From Patescibacteria group bacterium (GTDB lineage: Bacteria > Patescibacteriota > Minisyncoccia > UBA9983), in the NCBI GenBank assembly GCA_018901555.1, contig JAHIER010000038.1:1-7779 (forward strand): 7,779 nt of DNA, given 5' to 3'. Of the stretch, positions 1 to 4,550 are shown in pieces. A program made the position numbers and the translations under genes. The notes under the pieces were generated by a model, which was not told the origin of the DNA, ran no database searches, and saw nothing but the letters and a program-made list of their open reading frames with translations. Each line of letters opens with the position of its first letter. Within the stretch, counting starts at the first letter, position 1.

Positions 1-237
1 GAAGCCATTCTCCATGCCGGCAAATATGCCTTTCAGCATCGTAGAAAGAAAAAAGGCGAATTCAGAAAACTTTGGCAAATAAAAATAAATGCGGCTAGCC
101 GTGAACAAGGAATTTCTTATAGTGTTTTTATGAACAAACTCAAAAAAGAAAGGATTGTTTTGGATAGAAAAATTTTAGCTTATTTCGCAGAACACAAACC
201 AGAAGTATTTAATAAAATTATAGAAAAAGCAAAATAA
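1..237 (+). CDS. rplT: 50S ribosomal protein L20, C-terminal part (5' end outside window)
   Basis: Reading frame 1 is open from the first base and gives 78 residues before TAA at 235-237. The translation matches the C-terminal two thirds of L20, usually about 115-120 residues. It has the basic stretch AFQHRRKKKGEFRKLW, then INAASREQGISYS, then LDRKILAYFAEHKPEVF, the family's conserved order of RNA-binding helix, linker and globular domain. L20 binds 23S rRNA early in 50S assembly. In many bacteria rplT follows infC and rpmI, but those would lie left of the window and cannot be seen. The gene is intact to its end and is followed 3 bases later by a terminator, so it is the last gene of its operon. 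The identification is firm; only the missing N-terminus is unknown. Confidence 0.97.
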   Translation, partial: EAILHAGKYAFQHRRKKKGEFRKLWQIKINAASREQGISYSVFMNKLKKERIVLDRKILAYFAEHKPEVFNKIIEKAK

Positions 238-240
238 AAT

Positions 241-270
241 AAAAGGCCATGTACAAATCATGGCTTTTTT
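241..270. terminator. Bidirectional intrinsic terminator between rplT and the TPR gene
   Basis: The stem GCCATG (246-251) pairs with CATGGC (259-264) around a 7-base loop. It is extended by a G-T pair and by A-T pairs between 241-244 and 266-269. A run of six T follows on the + strand (265-270), ending the rplT transcript. On the minus strand the same hairpin is followed by TTTTATTTTATTTT, so it can also end the TPR gene, which stops at 282. The two genes converge here. Confidence 0.85.
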
Positions 271-281
271 ACTTTTTTCCT

Positions 282-779
282 TTATAAACAATCCAGTATT
301 TCCTCTGCTTTTTGCGCAAATTCCCCTTGTGGAGAATGGGTATCTAATACTATAACTTTTTCCAGATCTTCAATCGCCTTATCCCTTTCTCCTATATTCG
401 CATAATTGATAGCGCGATTCAATAAAGCCAATGTATTGCGCGGATCAAGTTTTAGAGCCTTGCTAAAACTTTCAGCTGCTTTATCATAACAGCGCATATA
501 GCCGTAACAAACTCCTTGATTTAGATACACATTAATCAATTCTTGTTCTGTCAATCCGCCGATACGGAGAGCCTTACGAAAAAATCTTAAGGCTTTTCGG
601 CAATATTGATCGACCTTATAATCACTCCAAACCTTTTCCACTGTCTTGCAATAATCAATTCCTTTGTCTACAAGTTTATGCGCGTCATTTTCCTTGAATT
701 CTATTTTTTCAGCAAAAGCAGAGCCTAACAAAAAATTAAAGATTATAAACAATATAAAGATAACGATTAATTTTTTCAT
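282..779 (-). CDS. Exported TPR-repeat protein
   Basis: The 165-residue protein starts with a typical secretion signal: MKK, a long hydrophobic core to about residue 19, and a likely signal-peptidase I site after SAFA (residue 23). The rest is mostly helical. Two clear tetratricopeptide repeats lie at about 83-116 (NQGVCYGYMRCYDKAAESF, then ALKLDPRN) and 117-150 (NRAINYANIGERDKAIEDL). A weaker helical pair precedes them at about 50-80 (CRKALRFFRKALRIG). TPRs are protein-protein interaction scaffolds, so this is probably a periplasmic or surface-facing adaptor; the partner is unknown. The start is supported by a strong Shine-Dalgarno sequence AAGGAG (786-791), 6 bases before ATG. It is the only gene here with such a site. 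It is monocistronic, with its own promoter at 842-869 and a terminator at 241-270. Five cysteines in the mature part could form disulfides. The specific role cannot be assigned. Confidence 0.87.
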   Translation of the reverse strand: MKKLIVIFILFIIFNFLLGSAFAEKIEFKENDAHKLVDKGIDYCKTVEKVWSDYKVDQYCRKALRFFRKALRIGGLTEQELINVYLNQGVCYGYMRCYDKAAESFSKALKLDPRNTLALLNRAINYANIGERDKAIEDLEKVIVLDTHSPQGEFAQKAEEILDCL

Positions 780-785
780 CTTTTG

Positions 786-791
786 CTCCTT
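786..791 (-). promoter_or_regulatory. Shine-Dalgarno site of the TPR gene
   Basis: On the minus strand this reads AAGGAG inside AAAAGGAGC, 6 bases before the ATG at 777-779. It is noteworthy because I see no comparable site before the other complete genes in the window. Confidence 0.8.
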
Positions 792-841
792 TTCGATTTT
801 TATTTAATTTGCCAAAGAACTAAAAAATAGCGCTGTAAAAG

Positions 842-869
842 ATTATACACAATTTAAAGTTATCCACAA
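842..869 (-). promoter_or_regulatory. Sigma70-type promoter of the TPR gene, overlapping two DnaA-box-like sequences
   Basis: On the minus strand TTGTGG (864-869) and a perfect TATAAT (842-847) are separated by 16 bases. The expected start is near 835, leaving a leader of about 55 bases with the Shine-Dalgarno site. The -35 is embedded in TTATCCACA (860-868, + strand), the perfect DnaA-box consensus. The -10 is embedded in TTATACACA (843-851), which also fits TTATNCACA. The two boxes have the same orientation and their starts are 17 bases apart. Control of this promoter by DnaA is possible but inferred. Confidence 0.65.
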
Positions 870-876
870 CCCCCGC

Positions 877-905
877 TTGCAAGGGTTATATTTTTTTATT
901 ATTAT
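877..905 (+). promoter_or_regulatory. Possible promoter for a + strand RNA
   Basis: TTGCAA (877-882) and TATTAT (900-905) are separated by exactly 17 bases on the + strand, in a very AT-rich tract. Initiation would fall near 912. No protein gene follows on this strand, only the base-paired segment at 934-1021 and the terminator at 1067-1097. AT-rich DNA throws up such matches easily, so this is tentative. Confidence 0.35.
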
Positions 906-911
906 AAAAGT

Positions 912-1097
912 AGTTTAATTAACATACTGCGCAGGGAATTGAAGAGAGGCACGCCTCATAAAGTCTTAGCAACAAGTTGCAAGAAACAAATAAAGTCAAG
1001 AAGCTTCTCTCTTCTGTTCCCACCAGTACAATAGATCATTTACATTTACAATTTTCATTTAATATAAAAGGGCCTTGCTTGCAAGGCCGTTTTTTTT
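912..1097 (+). ncRNA. Candidate structured small RNA of unknown family
   Basis: This is the only stretch over 300 bases (780-1100) without a protein gene. GGGAA (934-938) pairs with TTCCC (1017-1021), and after a 2x2 internal loop GAAGAGAG (941-948) pairs perfectly with CTCTCTTC (1007-1014). That makes a 13-bp interrupted stem enclosing about 58 bases. Two small inverted repeats lie inside or at the edge: GAGGC/GCCTC around 946-957 and GCAAC/GTTGC at 969-980. A possible promoter lies upstream and a strong hairpin/T8 terminator ends it, for a transcript of about 185 nt. I see no hallmark of SRP RNA, tmRNA or RNase P RNA. It could instead be a decayed inverted-repeat element. Strand and ends are inferred from the promoter and terminator. 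Confidence 0.4.
1067..1097. terminator. Strong bidirectional terminator downstream of the endoQ operon
   Basis: GGCCTTGC (1071-1078) pairs perfectly with GCAAGGCC (1081-1088). On the + strand eight T follow (1090-1097). On the minus strand the stem is followed by CTTTTATATT. It lies 4 bases from the endoQ stop codon, so it ends the long minus-strand operon. It can also end any + strand transcript from the intergenic region. Confidence 0.9.
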
Positions 1098-1100
1098 GTT

Positions 1101-2348
1101 TTAAACAACGCAGATTGAAATCTTTCCATATTCACCATCATATCCAGGATTAATATTTACTTTTCCTTCTCTTACATTTTTTACTGCTTCAGCAATTTTT
1201 GAATTTGCAACATTGGCAATCTCTTCATAAGAAGAGTTTTCAAGAACATTTAATTCACTGCCAAGATTAGAAACTAATTTTTCATATTGTTCCATGACTT
1301 TTTTTGATTTAGGCCCGACACCAAAAGCTTCACCAATAATTTCATCTAGAGGAATCATGTTTTTATAAGGAATCGCATTATTTGGTTTTTCCCCTTCTTT
1401 TCTGTCAGCTAAAATATCCACCCTATTAAGAACTCCGATAGTTAAATTTTTCCCGCAGACCGGACATTTATTTTTGTGTTTTTTTGTTTCCTCCGGCGAA
1501 AAAGAAACTTTGCAATCCCGATGACCATCATAATGGTATTTGCCTTCTTCAGGAAAAAATTCCAGCGTATATAAAAATTTTTTCGGATCTTTGCTTTTAA
1601 TGGCATTTATTATCCCATCATAAGAAAGTTCACAATCAAAAACATTGGCTTCACGGCCAAGTTTTTGGAGTGAATGGGAATCAGAATTTGAAATTAAAGA
1701 AATTTTGTCTAAGGCTGAAAGACGCCAATTCATAGCCGGATCACTGCTTAACCCGGTTTCAATAGCAAAAATATGCGGAGTCATTTCTTCAAAACACTCC
1801 TCAATCGAATCAAAACCAGACATAGAACCAAAAATAGAAAACCATGGTGTCCAAGCATGAGCTGGCACAACTGCGCATTTTTCATCTGCCTCTAAAACTA
1901 TTTTTGCCAATTCTTTTGCATCCAATCCAAGAATAGGCCGGCCATCTGATTTTAAATTTCCGATCCAGCCAAGTTTAGTATTAATTTTTTCCACGGCTTC
2001 AATTGATGGAGTAAAAATTAAAGTATGAATTCTTCTAGTTTTGCCTCCCTTAGAATAAATACTGGAAATTTCAGTGGTGAGCATAAAGCGAGTGGAATTA
2101 ACTTGGACATTCGATGTCCGCTTGGACATCGAATGTCCAAGTTCGGATTTCAACCTATAAAGCCCTTTTTCTGCTGGTTCAAGTTTTGTTTTGATTTCAT
2201 TAAACCACTGAGGATGTGTAAAATCTCCAGTTCCAATTACTTGAATTCCTTTTTTCTTAGCCCAAACAGCAATATTCTCAAGAGTCATCTCTTTAGAAAC
2301 CGCCCGCGAGTATTTTGAATGAATATGCAAATCCGCAACAATACGCAT
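1101..2348 (-). CDS. EndoQ-like PHP-domain endonuclease (deaminated-base repair)
   Basis: This 415-residue protein has a PHP metal-dependent phosphoesterase domain: D6/H8/H10 (ADLHIHSKYS), D42 and H45 (GTGDFTHP), E93 (TTEISSIY), H108 (RRIHTLIF), H164 (VPAHAWTPW), and D223/H225 (SNSDSHS). A C-terminal region follows with a probable zinc site (HRDC near 276-279, CPVCGK at 295-300) and the tail REGKVNINPGYDGEYGKI. Order and length match endonuclease Q, known in Thermococcales and some bacteria. EndoQ cuts DNA 5' to uracil, hypoxanthine, xanthine and abasic sites. Databases often mislabel such proteins as UvrD helicase; no helicase motif is present. I chose ATG at 2346-2348 because the catalytic DLHIH motif normally sits about 5 residues in. 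The longer start at 2399 only translates the end of hicA in another frame. A TATAAT box lies 6 bases upstream and there is no Shine-Dalgarno site. Residues about 69-83 are encoded by an inserted perfect palindrome. Confidence 0.9.
   Translation of the reverse strand: MRIVADLHIHSKYSRAVSKEMTLENIAVWAKKKGIQVIGTGDFTHPQWFNEIKTKLEPAEKGLYRLKSELGHSMSKRTSNVQVNSTRFMLTTEISSIYSKGGKTRRIHTLIFTPSIEAVEKINTKLGWIGNLKSDGRPILGLDAKELAKIVLEADEKCAVVPAHAWTPWFSIFGSMSGFDSIEECFEEMTPHIFAIETGLSSDPAMNWRLSALDKISLISNSDSHSLQKLGREANVFDCELSYDGIINAIKSKDPKKFLYTLEFFPEEGKYHYDGHRDCKVSFSPEETKKHKNKCPVCGKNLTIGVLNRVDILADRKEGEKPNNAIPYKNMIPLDEIIGEAFGVGPKSKKVMEQYEKLVSNLGSELNVLENSSYEEIANVANSKIAEAVKNVREGKVNINPGYDGEYGKISICVV
2100..2143. repeat. 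20-bp perfect inverted repeat inside endoQ
   Basis: The left arm is 2100-2119 and the right arm 2124-2143, with all 20 positions complementary around the 4-base spacer GCTT. Each arm also contains its own palindrome, GGACAT-N3-ATGTCC, so the element has a nested, cruciform-like symmetry. It is read in frame as ELGHSMSKRTSNVQV in EndoQ without causing a stop. It lies just before the conserved strand RFMLTTEISS. This arrangement suggests a mobile palindromic element that inserted into a tolerant loop. Confidence 0.9.
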
Positions 2349-2354
2349 GCTAGT

Positions 2355-2360
2355 ATTATA
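2355..2360 (-). promoter_or_regulatory. -10 box for a possibly leaderless endoQ mRNA
   Basis: A perfect TATAAT on the minus strand ends 6 bases before the chosen ATG of endoQ, so transcription from it would begin at or next to the start codon. The -35 position (2378-2383) reads ATAGCA, a poor match. The box lies directly behind the hicA stop codon and would let endoQ be expressed apart from the operon. Confidence 0.45.
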
Positions 2361-2362
2361 AA

Positions 2363-2554
2363 TTATTTTTTGATCTCTGCTATGCCAAGATCTCGGCAAA
2401 TTTTTCTGGCAAGAAAATTATCTACTTCCTTATGCCGAGGAATTGTAGATGATCTTCTAGTTAATGGATTAAAATAAACGCTATGCTTAGCGCCTTCACG
2501 AACAAAAATACATCCTTCACTTACGATATATTTTATTAATTTTATTCTTCTCAT
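2363..2554 (-). CDS. hicA: HicA-like mRNA interferase toxin
   Basis: The 63-residue product has the compact double-stranded-RNA-binding fold signature of HicA (YcfA family): a helix, then G-CIFVREGAKHSVYFNP with the catalytic His at H24, then the TIPRHKEV strand and helix (residues 37-44), and a final helix ending GIAEIKK. HicA toxins bind mRNA and cut it, independently of translation, until neutralised by HicB. Length is normal for the family and no key residue seems lost. The ATG shares one base with the hicB stop codon (TAATG), so the two are translationally coupled and made in matched amounts. The order antitoxin-toxin is reversed from E. coli hicAB but common elsewhere. Its stop lies 14 bases before endoQ. 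Assignment is good; activity is inferred. Confidence 0.87.
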   Translation of the reverse strand: MRRIKLIKYIVSEGCIFVREGAKHSVYFNPLTRRSSTIPRHKEVDNFLARKICRDLGIAEIKK

Positions 2555-2772
2555 TAAACAGAAACCATTAATGGCTCCCTGATGACTTTTTGGCTGGTTT
2601 GAGATTTATTTAAAAATTTGTTTGTTTCAAGAATTAAAAATAACGCCTCCTTAAGATTTTCTTTTGTTTCTTTAAGGGTTTTACCTTGGGTATTTACGCC
2701 AGGGATTTCTTCAACCCAGCCCAAATACCATTTTCCGCTTTTTTTATAAATAGCCGTAAATTGCCTTTTCAT
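2554..2772 (-). CDS. hicB: HicB-like antitoxin (short form)
   Basis: The 72-residue product matches the HicB N-terminal domain, a degenerate RNase H fold: a strand FTAIYKKSGKWYLGWV, the family signature EIPGVNTQGKTLKET (residues 22-36), and the helix NLKEALFLILE. This domain binds and blocks HicA. There is no room for the C-terminal helix-turn-helix or ribbon-helix-helix domain found in long HicB proteins. This form therefore probably neutralises HicA without classical DNA-binding autoregulation. It lies 20 bases after the permease stop, so it is most likely transcribed with it. A weak TAAAAT 9 bases before ATG is the only promoter-like sequence, and no Shine-Dalgarno site is visible. The adjacent hicA confirms the assignment. 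Confidence 0.87.
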   Translation of the reverse strand: MKRQFTAIYKKSGKWYLGWVEEIPGVNTQGKTLKETKENLKEALFLILETNKFLNKSQTSQKVIREPLMVSV

Positions 2773-2792
2773 ATTATTGATATTTTAACATT

Positions 2793-3956
2793 TTATAAAA
2801 AAATTCGCCAGAGTTCGTAAGCCACGCCGGCTAAAATGGCAATCATAATAAATATTTGCATAGAGTTATTCGGCCGGCTGTATTCCATAGCCACATCTTC
2901 CAAAAAATCTCCTGGATCATTTTCCCTAATTCTTTTTCTTAAATTTCTTGCCATAAGGATTATAAAAATACCAAGCGTGCCTAGCCCCAAGGCGCCAACA
3001 ATACTTAAAATCTTAACATAATCAACTGCGCCCAAAAGAAAAAGAGCCAAGGGAGGTATAACAGTTAAAAACCAGGCAAATAACTTTGGTATTTTATAAT
3101 CAAAACGGAAAATACCCTTCATGTCTATTGCCAATGCCAAATAAGATGTAAAAACAGCTAAAAACCCTATTAAAGAACCAATCATTAAAGCTTTTTCTCC
3201 TAAAATATGCGCTAATCCTAAAAGAGCATCCTTGGTTGTTGCCTGCCCACTCACTCCCCAAACTCCAAAAATAAAAATAAAATAAAAAATAGCTGGAATA
3301 ATTAAACTTGCCAGAATTACTTTTTTAAAACCTCTAATTCCCTTGCCTGCAAAAATATCGCGTGTTTCCGGCAAAGCGGCAAAGCCACTCAAAGCGAATA
3401 ACCAAACTCCATAAGGCAAAAACCAATTAGCATTCAGATCAGAACTAATAACAAAATTTTCTACCCTAATACTTGGGAAAGAAACAAAAAGAAGATAAAT
3501 AATAAAACCAAAAAGTGGAATGCTTAAATAAAAATTAATTTCCGCGATTTTTGTCATTCTTAACAATAAAAAAATAGCGGCTACAATAAAAAATAAAATA
3601 GAAATTAATTTGGCATGATTGCCATTAATAAAATTAGACAGAAAGTTTCCACCCAACAAACCATAAACTAGCAGTGTTCCGTAATAGGCAGCGATGGTAG
3701 TAATAAAAGCCAGCTGTTTAGCTTTTTTGCCCAAAAATATTTCCACATAACCAGTAAAACGATGCCTGCCTTTAGTATAATAAGCCACCTCGCCATATAA
3801 AAAATGTAAAAAAATTAAAACCAAAAAGGCAATGAAAAAATGAATAACGCCCCAAAAAATTCCTGACTGGGAAAAAACATAGGGCAAGGCAAAAATACCG
3901 GCGCCGAAAATCATTCCAATCATCATGCCAATTCCTTTTACATAGATGGAAATCAT
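2793..3956 (-). CDS. Amino-acid permease, APC superfamily (aromatic/neutral amino-acid type)
   Basis: This 387-residue protein is almost entirely hydrophobic, with about 11 membrane segments by eye (roughly 7-28, 33-53, 79-109, 112-133, 138-160, 175-195, 210-233, 252-278, 287-307, 312-335 and 366-386). The first segment carries the broken-helix substrate motif GMIFGAGIFALP (14-25), typical of the APC fold and of aromatic-amino-acid and SLC38-like permeases. It should import amino acids with a cation across the inner membrane, which would suit an organism unable to make most amino acids. A charged loop, RNLRKRIRENDPGD, precedes the last helix. Its ATG follows the preceding stop codon with one base between (TAA-A-ATG), so translation is probably coupled to the LOG-like gene. 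Substrate cannot be read from sequence; Met11 or Met12 are alternative but less likely starts. Confidence 0.83.
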   Translation of the reverse strand: MISIYVKGIGMMIGMIFGAGIFALPYVFSQSGIFWGVIHFFIAFLVLIFLHFLYGEVAYYTKGRHRFTGYVEIFLGKKAKQLAFITTIAAYYGTLLVYGLLGGNFLSNFINGNHAKLISILFFIVAAIFLLLRMTKIAEINFYLSIPLFGFIIYLLFVSFPSIRVENFVISSDLNANWFLPYGVWLFALSGFAALPETRDIFAGKGIRGFKKVILASLIIPAIFYFIFIFGVWGVSGQATTKDALLGLAHILGEKALMIGSLIGFLAVFTSYLALAIDMKGIFRFDYKIPKLFAWFLTVIPPLALFLLGAVDYVKILSIVGALGLGTLGIFIILMARNLRKRIRENDPGDFLEDVAMEYSRPNNSMQIFIMIAILAGVAYELWRIFL

Positions 3957-3957
3957 T

Positions 3958-4527
3958 TTATTTTACTTTATCCTTTTTGATTGATTCAATAAGTCTTTCT
4001 ACTAATCTTTTTGGATCAGAGTCAAAAATAACCTTGCCCATACCGCGATGCGATTCCTTAATTATTTTTTCAATAATTTCATCGGTTTGCCAACTACCTT
4101 GCAAAATTCCTATTGGTTTCTCGTCTTCATAAGCAACGGTAAATTCATTAAGCGTGCCCATTCTTCCGCATCCGACAATAATGGCATCAGAAGACCTGGT
4201 CAATAAAAGATTCCGGCCGGAATAACCGAATCCGGTATAAATAATCAAATCCATATATTCTAATGGCAGTTTGTATTCTTTTACATGCTCTTTTTCTGTT
4301 GAAGCAGGCGAAAGGCCAAGAGAAATTCCATTTTCTTCTTTAGCGCCCATAGCTGACCACAAAGGGAATCCTGTTGTGGCGCCTGTTACCAGAACTGCGT
4401 TGTGGCGCACTATTTCTCTGCCAAGTTCTTTTGCTTTTTCAAGAGCGTCCGGCCCGCAATGCGCTGTTTCAGCAGCGCCTGACACGCAAATTTTTATTTT
4501 AAGGTGAGGATGTCTTTTATTGTTCAT
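3958..4527 (-). CDS. LOG/SLOG-family Rossmann-fold nucleotide-binding protein
   Basis: The 189-residue protein opens with a Rossmann strand and loop, IKICVSGAAE (11-20). It continues with LVTGATTGFP, then SGRNLLLTRSSDAIIVGCGRMGTLNE (104-128). The end of this stretch is the GxxGTxxE motif of the LOG/lysine-decarboxylase-like superfamily, with G124, T125 and E128 present. The usual proline-glycine start of PGGxGT is replaced by VGCGRMGT. Canonical LOG enzymes release the base from nucleoside 5'-monophosphates; TIGR00725-like relatives may act this way or only bind nucleotides. Length is normal for the family. A TATAAT box (4536-4541) lies 8 bases before ATG and no Shine-Dalgarno site is seen, so the mRNA may be leaderless from here and also continuous with the upstream beta-CASP gene. 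It is followed immediately by the permease. A nucleotide-related role is likely; the substrate is unknown. Confidence 0.83.
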   Translation of the reverse strand: MNNKRHPHLKIKICVSGAAETAHCGPDALEKAKELGREIVRHNAVLVTGATTGFPLWSAMGAKEENGISLGLSPASTEKEHVKEYKLPLEYMDLIIYTGFGYSGRNLLLTRSSDAIIVGCGRMGTLNEFTVAYEDEKPIGILQGSWQTDEIIEKIIKESHRGMGKVIFDSDPKRLVERLIESIKKDKVK

Positions 4528-4535
4528 ATAAAGAT

Positions 4536-4541
4536 ATTATA
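4536..4541 (-). promoter_or_regulatory. -10 box for an internal, possibly leaderless promoter before the LOG-like gene
   Basis: A perfect TATAAT on the minus strand ends 8 bases before the ATG at 4525-4527, inside the 23-base gap after the beta-CASP gene. The -35 region is only AT-rich (TTTTAA), so the promoter rests on the -10 alone. It could give the four downstream genes separate expression. Confidence 0.45.
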
Positions 4542-4550
4542 GTTCAAAAA

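Noticed and set aside
843..925. Replication origin (two DnaA boxes next to an AT-rich tract)
   Set aside because: Only two boxes, both overlapping promoter hexamers, and no dnaA, dnaN, rpmH or similar neighbours.
912..1097. SRP RNA, tmRNA or RNase P RNA in the 780-1100 gap
   Set aside because: None of their conserved cores (such as the SRP GGAAGG loop or a tRNA-like TTCGAA arm) was found, and the lengths do not fit tmRNA or RNase P RNA.
1645..2318. Plus-strand open frames opposite endoQ (1645-1860 and 2025-2318)
   Set aside because: They are antisense to a gene with clear catalytic motifs, show no family features and have no start signals.
2349..2399. Longer start for the PHP/EndoQ gene, adding 17 residues (MPRSWHSRDQ...)
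   Set aside because: It overlaps the end of hicA in another frame, and EndoQ-type proteins begin a few residues before DLHIH, as does the ATG at 2348.
3958..4527. Lysine decarboxylase for the LOG-like protein
   Set aside because: That is a historical mislabel of the GxxGTxxE family; no PLP-binding decarboxylase fold is visible.
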